NCBI GenBank assembly: GCA_945787845.1
Contig: CALZJH010000015.1
Location: 1 to 64,000, forward strand
DNA: 64,000 bases
Direction: 5' to 3'
Source of the DNA: an uncultured Woeseiaceae bacterium
GTDB taxonomy: Bacteria; Pseudomonadota; Gammaproteobacteria; Steroidobacterales; Woeseiaceae
A model generated the notes under the pieces. The model saw only the letters and a program-made list of their open reading frames with translations, did no database searches and had not been told where the DNA came from. A program made the translations under genes and the position numbers. The number at the start of each line of letters is the position of its first letter. Position 1 is the stretch's first letter. This document shows, one piece after another, positions 56,597 to 64,000 of this stretch.

Positions 56597-57741
56597 GTGG
56601 AAACCGGCTCGCGTCGTTGCGCAAACAGGAAGACGGGCAGGTAGCACGCGAAAATGGCGCTGATCAGGTACGCCATTGACGCGTCACCAAGGATATCCAT
56701 CCCTGCGCCCACGACCAGCGGTCCGATCATCGTCCCGGCACCCCACATGCCGGTATAGAGCACGCTGGCTGCGGCGAGGTCGGCACCGCGAAACCGCTGG
56801 CCGAGGAGAATCACGCCCAGCGCGTAGATCATCCCTTCGACGCCACCCAGTGCGAAGGCGAACATCGGGCCGGCAACCGGCCGCGAAATGATCCCAGGCA
56901 ACAATGCGAAGCCGATTATTGTGAGCACGAGGCAGGTGAGCAGTAATGCGTGCCGGCGAACATGATCGGCTAGCCAGCCCAGCGGCAGCTGCAGGAACAC
57001 GCCGCCGAGCGCGAAGGTTGTCAGCAGGGACAGGCTGCGCGCCTCGCCGAGCCCGATATGGACGCCAAATAAAGGGAAGAAGGCAATGAAGGCTTCTACG
57101 GCCGCGGCATACGTCAGGTTCAGCAGCATGATATGAGGGACAATGCGGAAGACGCGCAGCAGGCCGGACTCTTGCCTGCCCGCGTCATGATCGGCCTGGT
57201 CGTGCAGCCAGAACAGCGGCAGACTCGCGAGCATGACCAGTCCGGCAGTGACCACAAACGGCAGCAAGCCGGCAGTGCCCGTGACCAGCAAGACCAGTGG
57301 GCCGAGAGCGAAACCCGCCGCGCCGGCCGAGCCGTACATGCCGATGATCCGGCCGCGCCAGTTTTCCTCGGCCAGTTCGTTGATGACGGTTTCACTTGCA
57401 GACCACAACACGGCGGCCGACGCACCCAGCAGGAAACGCAACGGGAACCAGCCGACCACGTTTTGCCAGATGCCGAGCAGTATCAGGGTCATGGCGGCAA
57501 CGATTGTTGCGAGCTGCATGATACGCGCAGCGCCAACGCGAACGATGAGTCGTGAAGCGACCGGTGCGATGACAACACCTGCAGAGGCCTGGGCCACGAT
57601 ACTCAAGCCAATAATCGTCTTGCTGATACCCTGTGCGTCAAGAACCAGCGACAACAACGGCAAGGTCAGGCCATAGACGAGATTCACGATGACCATGGAC
57701 GCGATTACCGCGATCAGTCCCTTGTTGCGTGTCAGCTGCAT
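56593..57741 (-). CDS. MFS transporter
   Basis: The 382-residue protein has about 12 predicted helices (the first at 8-29) with an MFS loop motif after helix 2 (ASRLIVRVGAARIM) and SETVINELAEENWRGRIIGMYG. It resembles YcaD/YfkF-type drug or metabolite exporters but the substrate is not determined. It is divergent from the small membrane protein gene by 47 bp and converges with the NSS gene (4-bp overlap of stop codons). Confidence 0.8.
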   Translation of the reverse strand: MQLTRNKGLIAVIASMVIVNLVYGLTLPLLSLVLDAQGISKTIIGLSIVAQASAGVVIAPVASRLIVRVGAARIMQLATIVAAMTLILLGIWQNVVGWFPLRFLLGASAAVLWSASETVINELAEENWRGRIIGMYGSAGAAGFALGPLVLLVTGTAGLLPFVVTAGLVMLASLPLFWLHDQADHDAGRQESGLLRVFRIVPHIMLLNLTYAAAVEAFIAFFPLFGVHIGLGEARSLSLLTTFALGGVFLQLPLGWLADHVRRHALLLTCLVLTIIGFALLPGIISRPVAGPMFAFALGGVEGMIYALGVILLGQRFRGADLAAASVLYTGMWGAGTMIGPLVVGAGMDILGDASMAYLISAIFACYLPVFLFAQRREPVST

Positions 57742-57788
57742 TGTGTCATCATAATCGCATCACGCTTAGCGATGGAATCACGCAGTCA

Positions 57789-58370
57789 ATGGCCAGTGCC
57801 GAAAAACTTCTTCATAAAGCGCAGTATGCGTTCCAGTGCATTAGCTTCGGCGAGTCCCGCGAAAACGCGCGCAATCGGTCCCGGGCAGCGTCGCTGTCCA
57901 GGAAGATCATCCGCAAGTATCCCGACAGCATGGAGGCGGGAGAAGCGCTTGCGCTGCTGAGACGGCTCGGTGAGGAGGCCTATCGGTCCGAGATGCCGAC
58001 CCGGCATCGCCACATAACGCAAGCCGAACATCACGGTTCTCGCCTGGCCAGGCCTGAAGCGGCGGATTACGCGCTGCGGACGCCGGTGTCGCAGAGCATG
58101 GACACCGGTGAGCAGGCCACCGAAACCCTCGACTGGGGCGGCCTGGTCGCATTGGTATTTGCTTTGCCCAAAGTCATTCTCGGCCTCATCGCATTTGGCG
58201 GGCTGTTCCTGTTCGGCCTGTTTGGCCCGTTCCTGTTTGTGCCGCTGGTGCTGTTCGTATTGCTTACGGGACCGTTCCGTCAAATGATGAAGCCGAAGCA
58301 GCGCAGGGAAATGAACGCGTTTATTGTGCGAGCCAACGATTACATTGGCCAGCGGCGCGGGCTGTCCTGA
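57789..58370 (+). CDS. Small membrane protein of unknown function
   Basis: The 193-residue protein has a basic, alanine-rich cytoplasmic part (1-115; SLSRKIIRKYPDSMEAGEALALLRRL looks TPR-like) and two close hydrophobic helices (about 122-142 and 146-165) with a basic C-terminus. No known domain was recognised. Start at 57789 is the first ATG with a plausible open region; an upstream ATG at 57729 adds 20 residues. It converges with the D-amino-acid dehydrogenase gene. Confidence 0.6.
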   Translation: MASAEKLLHKAQYAFQCISFGESRENARNRSRAASLSRKIIRKYPDSMEAGEALALLRRLGEEAYRSEMPTRHRHITQAEHHGSRLARPEAADYALRTPVSQSMDTGEQATETLDWGGLVALVFALPKVILGLIAFGGLFLFGLFGPFLFVPLVLFVLLTGPFRQMMKPKQRREMNAFIVRANDYIGQRRGLS

Positions 58371-58383
58371 GTCAGCTTGCTGC

Positions 58384-59634
58384 TCAGGAAAAACGTGCGG
58401 GCGACATCGCGTCGAGGGGCAGGTCACTCGGCCGTTCTGCAACGAGGTCGGCGATGGCTTTGCCGGTCATTGGCGCCAGGCTGAGACCCAGCATGTTGTG
58501 TCCCGTTGCAAGCAGGGCGTTCGATAATCGTGGCACTCGGCCGATGATCGGCAGGCTATCCCACGTCATCGGCCGCCAGCCGTACCAGGTGTCTTCTTCA
58601 ACCGGGCCCTCGGGCGTCTTCAGGTAGGGCCGGGCCGAGTCCTTGAGCTGCTCGATGCGCGACCGCGGGATGCTGTCGTCGAAACCGGAAAACTCCATCA
58701 TCGACGCAATGCGGTAGCTGCTGTCAAAGGGTGAGATGCCGATGTGCTTTTCGGGTACCAGCATCGGATGGCTGGGCATGATCTCGGGCTGGGTCATCGT
58801 GACCGAATAGCCTTTGCCGGGTTCGACCGGGATGCTGCAGCCCAGTGCGTCCTCAAACTCACCCGACCAGGCGCCTGTGGCGAACACGTAACGGTCAGCC
58901 TTCATCAAACCCTGAGACGTTTGCAGGCCCGAGATCTGATCGCCTGTTTTCCTGACGGTCTCGACGCCGCAATCTTCAATAAAAGCGACGCCGTCATCTT
59001 GCAGGCGCTGCGACCAGGCGGCGTTGAGCTTGTCGGGTCGAAGGTGTCCGTCGCCTTCGTAATAGTAGGCACCGGCGAGCCCTTCGAGCAGGGCCGGCTC
59101 GAAATCGGGCAGCTCGGATCCGTCTATATGGCGGGCGGCCAGACCAAACTCACTGGCCAGCATCGTGTTAGTGCGACCGAAATCCTGCAGCGCCTCGTCG
59201 GTCCGGAAGACAAACAGCATGCCGTTGTCGTGCCATTCGCATTGCATCGACGAGTCACTCAGAAGCTGCTGGTACTCGAACATGGAGGCCGTCAGGATGT
59301 CGTTGAGTACGGCGCCGGCTTTGAGCATCTGGCGATGGGTGCAGCGCCGGCCGAATTCGAACATCCAGCGATAGAGCGCCGGGCGCAGCTGTGGTTTTAC
59401 ACGGAATGCCGCACCGGGTTGGAACAGCGACTTGAGCCCTGTCCGGATGGCCCCCGGTTCGGTCAGCGGCAGCACGTGACTTGGCACGAGGAAACCGCAG
59501 TTGGCGTGCGAACAGGCGCCGCCGACACTCGCACGATCGATCACGGTCACATCGTGCCCGTCGCGATGCAGGTAATGCGCGCAGGCGATGCCGATGTGGC
59601 CTGCGCCGACAACCAGGACACTATTGCCGGTCAC
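58384..59634 (-). CDS. FAD-dependent D-amino-acid dehydrogenase (DadA-like)
   Basis: The 416-residue flavoprotein has VLVVGAGHIGIACAHYLHRDG (GxGxxG), SHANCGFLVPSHVLPL near 45-55 and, close to the C-terminus, DTWYGWRPMTWDSLPIIGRVP, typical of DadA-type enzymes. It would oxidise D-amino acids to imino acids, passing electrons to the respiratory chain. Overlapping by one base (TAGTG, GTG start) with the 4-hydroxyproline epimerase gene upstream, it is probably the D-hydroxyproline dehydrogenase of hydroxyproline catabolism. Its stop lies 13 bp from the convergent small membrane protein gene. Confidence 0.85.
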   Translation of the reverse strand: MTGNSVLVVGAGHIGIACAHYLHRDGHDVTVIDRASVGGACSHANCGFLVPSHVLPLTEPGAIRTGLKSLFQPGAAFRVKPQLRPALYRWMFEFGRRCTHRQMLKAGAVLNDILTASMFEYQQLLSDSSMQCEWHDNGMLFVFRTDEALQDFGRTNTMLASEFGLAARHIDGSELPDFEPALLEGLAGAYYYEGDGHLRPDKLNAAWSQRLQDDGVAFIEDCGVETVRKTGDQISGLQTSQGLMKADRYVFATGAWSGEFEDALGCSIPVEPGKGYSVTMTQPEIMPSHPMLVPEKHIGISPFDSSYRIASMMEFSGFDDSIPRSRIEQLKDSARPYLKTPEGPVEEDTWYGWRPMTWDSLPIIGRVPRLSNALLATGHNMLGLSLAPMTGKAIADLVAERPSDLPLDAMSPARFS

Positions 59635-60563
59635 TAGCCGATCCCCTCGGCAAACGGATCGCCAGGCTGTTGGACGAGCGAGCCCTCTGCGCAGATGAAT
59701 GCCCGGCCGGTAATGCTGGGGATAATTTCACCTTGCGGACTGAGCGAATACCGCGCGACGAAGCGGCTGCCGATGACGCTTTCCTGGACCCAGTCCGTAT
59801 CCGGCGCGAGCGCACCGGCATCGGCCAGGCAGGCTATTTTCGCGCTCGTGCCGGTGCCGCAGGGCGAGCGGTCGTAGGCGCCGCCGGGGCAAAGTACGAA
59901 GTTCCGGCTGTTGGCATCGGCCGAGTGTGCCTCGGAGAAAAACTCGATGTGATCGATCTCGCCGGCGTCGCGTCCGGTAATGCCCTGCTCGCGAAGTGCG
60001 CGCTGGATTTTCAGGGCCGCATCGGTGAGCTGTCGCTCGTTGTCGAGCTTGATCGGATACGGTGTGTCCCTCGCGAGGAAAAACCAGTTGCCACCCCATG
60101 CTATATCGCCGGTGACGGGGCCCAGGTCGGGAACCTCTACCGTGACATTGCTGCGATACCGGTAGCTGGCCACGTTTTCGACCGTGACCGTGTTTGCGCC
60201 GACCAGGTTCACCGAGACGACGCCAACCGGGGTTTCGATCAGCGATACACCCGGCTCTATCGTCCCCATATGTGCCAGCGTCACGGCGACGCCAATCGTG
60301 CCGTGCCCGCACATGCCCAGATAGCCGGTGTTATTGAAAAACAGGACGCCCGCGGCGCAGTCGCGGCGCGTAGGCGCAACCAGGAGCGCGCCGACCAGTG
60401 CGTTCGATCCCCGCGGTTCGAGGATGACCGTTCGGCGGACATGGTCGTGATCGCTGGCCAGACGTTCGATGCGTTCCTGCATGCTGCCGTTGCCGAGGTC
60501 AGGGCCGCCGTCGACAATGACCCGGGTTGGCTCGCCTTCGGTATGGGAGTCGACATAACGCAC
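59634..60563 (-). CDS. 4-hydroxyproline 2-epimerase / proline racemase family
   Basis: The 309-residue protein has both catalytic cysteines of the epimerase/racemase group: C85 in YLGMCGHGT and C235 in SPCGTGTSA. The presence of Cys at the second position rather than Thr excludes a dehydratase. FVDSHTEGEPTRV-like N-terminus (YVDSHTEGEPTRV) is typical. It interconverts trans-4-hydroxy-L-proline and cis-4-hydroxy-D-proline, and pairs with the following dehydrogenase. It is divergent from a class III aminotransferase by 98 bp. Confidence 0.9.
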   Translation of the reverse strand: MRYVDSHTEGEPTRVIVDGGPDLGNGSMQERIERLASDHDHVRRTVILEPRGSNALVGALLVAPTRRDCAAGVLFFNNTGYLGMCGHGTIGVAVTLAHMGTIEPGVSLIETPVGVVSVNLVGANTVTVENVASYRYRSNVTVEVPDLGPVTGDIAWGGNWFFLARDTPYPIKLDNERQLTDAALKIQRALREQGITGRDAGEIDHIEFFSEAHSADANSRNFVLCPGGAYDRSPCGTGTSAKIACLADAGALAPDTDWVQESVIGSRFVARYSLSPQGEIIPSITGRAFICAEGSLVQQPGDPFAEGIG

Positions 60564-60621
60564 GGTAATTACTCACAAAAATCAAGGCAATATTCTATCG
60601 AATTCTGCCGCCGACTCTCGA

Positions 60622-60627
60622 TATAAT
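60622..60627 (+). promoter_or_regulatory. Candidate -10 box for the aminotransferase gene
   Basis: TATAAT lies 34 bp upstream of the aminotransferase ATG in the 98-bp divergent gap. No strong -35 hexamer stands at the right distance. Confidence 0.4.
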
Positions 60628-60661
60628 TGATAATTCAGCCCTGTGAACGGAAGTCGATCAG

Positions 60662-62176
60662 ATGCCGCAACTTGTCAATGCCATTGAACAACAGTCAAAG
60701 CTCGCGCTCCTGCAGGAGATGCGCGATTTTGGCGGTCCCGCCATCACGCGCGGCTTGACCGATGAGATCATTCTCGATTTCCTGACCGAGCGTGAGGACC
60801 TGGCGCTGGCCATTGACCGGGCCTATGCGCGCTTCCAGGAGTTGCAGGAATTGCGCCCCGAATACCTGGCGCTGGGCGAGACCGAGCAGATTCGCGAGGC
60901 CCATTCAGGGCTGACCAACTTTTACGCCAAGGACGCTGTTAATCCTTACGTTGCCGTGGGTGCGGCCGGGCCCTGGATTATTACGCTGAAGGGCGCCGTC
61001 GTTTATGACGTCGGCGGCTACGGCATGCTGGGTTTCGGGCATGCGCCACAGTCTGTTCTCGACGCGATGAACCAACCGCACGTCATGGCGAACATCATGA
61101 CCGCGAGCGTCAACAAGCTGGATTTCGTTGCGGCCCTGAGGACGGAAATCGGGCATACCCGGCCTGGTGGCATGCCTTTCGAGAGCTTCCTGTGCCTGAA
61201 CAGCGGCTCCGAGGCGATGTCAGTGGCGACACGCATCACGGACATCCAGACCAAGAAGCTGACCGACCCGGGCGGTCGCTACGAGGGCTGCAAGGTCCGC
61301 GGGCTGACCCTCAAGGGGAGCTTCCATGGCCGCACCGATCGTCCGGCGCGCTTTTCCGATTCGACCATGCCTAACTATGCCAAACACCTCGCGTCGTTTG
61401 CAGACAGTGACTACCTGTTGACGGTCGAACCGAACAACATCGAGCAGCTGGAGGCCATTTTCGCCGCTGCCGACAAGGACAATGTCTTTATCGAGGCATT
61501 CCTCATGGAACCGGTAATGGGAGAGGGCAATCCCGGCCTGGCCATCACGCCGGAGTTCTACCAGCGTGCCCGCGAGCTGACGCGCGAGCACGACACGATG
61601 TTCGTCGTGGATTCGATACAGGCCGGCATTCGGGCACACGGCGTTTTGTCCGTGATCGATTATCCCAGTTTCGAGCACGTCGACGAGCCGGATATGGAGT
61701 CTTTTTCGAAGGCACTCAACGCCGGGCAGTTTCCCCTGTCGGTCCTCGTGTTGTCGAAGAAGGCGGCAGAGACGTACCAGCGCGGCCTGTATGGCAACAC
61801 GATGACGACGAATCCTCGCAGCCTCGATATCGCCGTAGCCGTGCTTGAATCGATCACGCCGGAGCTTCGCGAGAATATCAGCAAGCGCGGCAAGCAGATC
61901 GTCGATGGCCTCGCCGCGCTTGTGAAAGAGACCGACGGTGCCGTCCTGGGCGCACAGGGCACGGGTCTGCTCGTGAGCTGCGAACTCGACGGACGCTTCA
62001 AGATTTACGGCGCGGACAGCACGGAAGACTATCTGCGGAAGATCGGTCTTGCGGTGATCCATGGCGGAGCGCGCTCGTTGCGTTACACGCCTGTGTTCGA
62101 TATCACTGAAAAGGAAGCCGACCTGATCGTGGCGCTGACCAAAGAAGCGATCCTCGAAGGTCCGCGCCTGAGCTAG
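60662..62176 (+). CDS. Class III PLP-dependent aminotransferase
   Basis: The 504-residue enzyme belongs to the aminotransferase class III fold: YDVGGYGMLGFGHAPQSV, NSGSEAMSVATRI, KGSFHGRTDRPAR, EPVMGEGNPG and the PLP Lys in SFSKALNAGQFPLSV. The conserved Asp in FVVDSIQAGIRAHG binds the pyridine nitrogen. Substrate could be an omega-amino acid, but motifs alone do not settle it. It is divergent from the hydroxyproline epimerase and overlaps the convergent methyltransferase by 4 bp. Confidence 0.85.
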   Translation: MPQLVNAIEQQSKLALLQEMRDFGGPAITRGLTDEIILDFLTEREDLALAIDRAYARFQELQELRPEYLALGETEQIREAHSGLTNFYAKDAVNPYVAVGAAGPWIITLKGAVVYDVGGYGMLGFGHAPQSVLDAMNQPHVMANIMTASVNKLDFVAALRTEIGHTRPGGMPFESFLCLNSGSEAMSVATRITDIQTKKLTDPGGRYEGCKVRGLTLKGSFHGRTDRPARFSDSTMPNYAKHLASFADSDYLLTVEPNNIEQLEAIFAAADKDNVFIEAFLMEPVMGEGNPGLAITPEFYQRARELTREHDTMFVVDSIQAGIRAHGVLSVIDYPSFEHVDEPDMESFSKALNAGQFPLSVLVLSKKAAETYQRGLYGNTMTTNPRSLDIAVAVLESITPELRENISKRGKQIVDGLAALVKETDGAVLGAQGTGLLVSCELDGRFKIYGADSTEDYLRKIGLAVIHGGARSLRYTPVFDITEKEADLIVALTKEAILEGPRLS

Positions 62177-62946
62177 TCGGGGCGGCGCCCGCGGCAGTAG
62201 CCTTGTCGCATTTCGCCGGACTCGCACACCACAACGCCGGCGCGCCAGTTCTCGACAAAATGATCGGCGTCCTGCTGGCCGAGCAGTTTGACCATCTGCA
62301 CGTACAGGTCGCCGCGAATCAGGTCGTATTCGCGGCGGACTTCATTGCGGTACCAGGCTGATGCGTCCGTCATCTGCACATCGACGAAGCCCGCGTCTTC
62401 AAGCGTGTCGCCGTAGGCCACGAGCGTCTCCAGCGCGTAGGTCAGTCCTTCCATCTTGAACCAGTAGTGCATGTCCTCGGAGTACTCGGCCTCGGACCTC
62501 ATCCACTCGTAACAACTGAAGTAACCGCCCGGACACAGCACGCGCAGCACGTCGTTGAACATCGATGCCTTGTCCGCCGTCTGTGTGACGGCGCCCGACG
62601 ACACCACGACGTCAAACGACGCATCGGGGAACGGAAGAGGACCGGGATCGACGTGTTGAAAGCGGCAGTGCTCCTGCAGGCCCGCGGTTCGCGCATCGAC
62701 GCTCGCCCGCCGTACCAGCGGAGCCTCAAGGTCAATGCCGACCACCTGCGCGCCGTGCGTCCGGACCATCTCCATGGCCGGACCGCCGATGCCACAGCCA
62801 ATGTCGAGGATGCGTTTGCCCTGCGGTTGCGTGCCCGCCAGCAATTTTGCGACGTTCCCCGGGCCGCCCGGCGCCATGTAGCCCGTGCCCCAGATGAGCT
62901 CGAGCATGGTTACCATGTTGTCGCCGTATTCGTCCGTGTGTGTCAT
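62173..62946 (-). CDS. SAM-dependent methyltransferase (phosphoethanolamine-methyltransferase-like)
   Basis: The 257-residue protein has SAM motif I ILDIGCGIGGPAMEMV and a GYFSCYEWM strand, with an N-terminal TDEYGDNMVTMLELIWGTGYMAPGG that resembles small-molecule N-methyltransferases of the PEAMT/sarcosine group. The substrate is not determined. Its start lies 4 bp after the MFS stop on the same strand, so it is co-transcribed with that transporter. It converges with the aminotransferase. Confidence 0.8.
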   Translation of the reverse strand: MTHTDEYGDNMVTMLELIWGTGYMAPGGPGNVAKLLAGTQPQGKRILDIGCGIGGPAMEMVRTHGAQVVGIDLEAPLVRRASVDARTAGLQEHCRFQHVDPGPLPFPDASFDVVVSSGAVTQTADKASMFNDVLRVLCPGGYFSCYEWMRSEAEYSEDMHYWFKMEGLTYALETLVAYGDTLEDAGFVDVQMTDASAWYRNEVRREYDLIRGDLYVQMVKLLGQQDADHFVENWRAGVVVCESGEMRQGYCRGRRPD

Positions 62947-62950
62947 GCCG

Positions 62951-64000
62951 TCAGGACGCGTCGGCCAGCGCGGGAATCGTCCTGCGGAGTCGCAGGTACA
63001 TAAACAGGTAGATAAGCATGCCCGTCAGCGAGGCAAGGGCGCACATGATGAATACGCCTTGGTAACCGAGACCCGCCGCGAGAATGGACGCCGCGATGTT
63101 CGGGCCCAGAATCTGTCCGAGTCCCTGGGCGCCCGGCATTAGCGCCGCGAAGCGGCCCGAGTGATCCACGTTGGCCACTGTCGACATCTGGTACACGTCG
63201 ATGAATATCCACAGGAAATTGAAACTGAACATGCTAATGAGGATGTTCGTGTTGTTGATACCGCCGGCCAGCATGCCGACGATAATCGCCTGCAGCACCA
63301 GGGTCATCAGCAGGGGGCGCGCCAGCCCGAAACGATTGCTGATAACGGTCGCGACAAGGCAACCAATGATCGAGAAGAACGATGTGTAGACGAGCAGCTG
63401 GCTGACCCAGGTGGGTGACGCTTCCGATGCGAGGCTGGCCAGTTCGATGTACGTCCAGTAGGCGCCGATGTTGATGTAGGTAGCCACCATGGCGCCGAGG
63501 ACCAGCCACGGCACGTAGGCCGGTACGTGCGTATGCTCAACATGATGTTCGCCGCCACTATCTTCCACTTCGATTTCGACGTCGAGGCTCTTATCGACGG
63601 GGTGTGGTGGTACCCAGTGCAGGAACAGCAAGCCAAAAACGTAGCAGCCGATGAACACAAGATAAATTCCGTTCATCGACAGCTGTGGCAGGAAGTACAT
63701 TTCCAGCGCTTGGGAAAAGGCAAATGCAAACAGCATCAAGTTGAATGCGCGCGCCGGTCTTGAGGTGCCGCTAAGTGTCGCTATCGCGACCGCTGTGTAG
63801 ATCCCGCTGCCGATGCCGGCGATCAATCGCAGCCACAGCACCTGTTCGTAGCTAACCATCACCAGGCAGGCGGCGTTCGCGCTGACAGCGATCGCAACGG
63901 ATATCAGCACCAGAACGCGTCGGTTCATGTTGGCGACGACGAGTGCTGTCAGGACGGCGCCAATCGCCAGGCCGCCAAGATCTGCGCCGGCAACGCGGCC
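62951..64000 (-). CDS. MFS transporter, N-terminus beyond window
   Basis: At least 349 residues and about ten helices are present; the frame stays open to the right edge, so the N-terminus lies outside. The ATG at 63926 is internal, since the residues before it (RVAGADLGGLAIGAVLTALVVANM) look like an MFS helix 2 in the same frame. The protein has MFS loop patterns (NRRVLVLISVAI, NRFGLARPLL). It is upstream of, and probably co-transcribed with, the methyltransferase gene. Confidence 0.75.
   Translation of the reverse strand, partial: GRVAGADLGGLAIGAVLTALVVANMNRRVLVLISVAIAVSANAACLVMVSYEQVLWLRLIAGIGSGIYTAVAIATLSGTSRPARAFNLMLFAFAFSQALEMYFLPQLSMNGIYLVFIGCYVFGLLFLHWVPPHPVDKSLDVEIEVEDSGGEHHVEHTHVPAYVPWLVLGAMVATYINIGAYWTYIELASLASEASPTWVSQLLVYTSFFSIIGCLVATVISNRFGLARPLLMTLVLQAIIVGMLAGGINNTNILISMFSFNFLWIFIDVYQMSTVANVDHSGRFAALMPGAQGLGQILGPNIAASILAAGLGYQGVFIMCALASLTGMLIYLFMYLRLRRTIPALADAS

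Overview
The window is 64 kb of gene-dense, GC-rich bacterial chromosome (about 60% G+C by eye). It has short intergenic gaps, many ATGA-type stop/start overlaps and no rRNA, tRNA, insertion sequence, prophage or CRISPR array that I could find. Gene content (FabR-type regulator, FadB/FadA/FadH, quinolinate synthase with an NrtR regulator, CFA synthases, DUF5916 and DUF1800/DUF1501 proteins, OFA and NSS transporters, secreted S8 protease) points to a free-living aerobic gammaproteobacterium, probably marine or sediment-associated. I cannot name a genus from sequence alone. The left edge cuts a fumarylacetoacetase-family gene and the right edge cuts an MFS transporter gene.

Layout. 0-9 kb: glycerate 2-kinase and a broken DUF5916 outer-membrane-type protein; an exported catalase-peroxidase; a DUF1800/DUF1501 pair whose DUF1800 gene is frameshifted by a 32-bp imperfect tandem duplication. 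9-17 kb: beta-CASP nuclease and NrtR regulator, divergent from a NAD-precursor cluster nadA-nadX-haaO-kynU-kmo-kynA that holds both the aspartate and the kynurenine routes to quinolinate. 17-20 kb: an aldehyde dehydrogenase divergent from a DHDPS-family lyase. 20-28 kb: a four-gene beta-oxidation operon (acyl-CoA dehydrogenase, fadB, fadA, fadH) divergent from a FabR-like repressor, with a perfect palindrome between them. 28-31.6 kb: XdhC and MocA-like molybdenum-cofactor service genes and a DUF4397 lipoprotein. 31.8-33.8 kb: an OmpR/EnvZ-type two-component system. 33.8-41.4 kb: a photolyase divergent from a seven-gene lipid-modification operon that starts and ends with CFA-synthase-type methyltransferases.

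41.5-52 kb: an OFA-family transporter, two separate IorA/IorB-like molybdenum hydroxylase pairs, and between them an IclR regulator, KDPG aldolase, KDG kinase and an RluA-type pseudouridine synthase. 52-55 kb: two secreted proteases facing each other, an S8 subtilase with an eight-copy GY(I/L/V)W(T)DG tail and a metzincin-like protein with Gln in place of the first zinc-ligand His. 55-64 kb: an NSS transporter, MFS transporters, a 4-hydroxyproline epimerase and D-amino-acid dehydrogenase pair, a class III aminotransferase and a methyltransferase.

How the parts work together. The XdhC/MocA proteins plausibly mature the cofactor of the two periplasmic IorAB-like enzymes. The two quinolinate routes share an NrtR-type control region. 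The beta-oxidation operon is probably repressed by its divergent FabR-like neighbour. The photolyase and lipid operon look like a light/singlet-oxygen membrane response. The ALDH and DHDPS-family genes at 17-20 kb could supply the last two steps of the hydroxyproline route begun at 58-60 kb. Family calls rest on motif recognition by eye; no database search was run.
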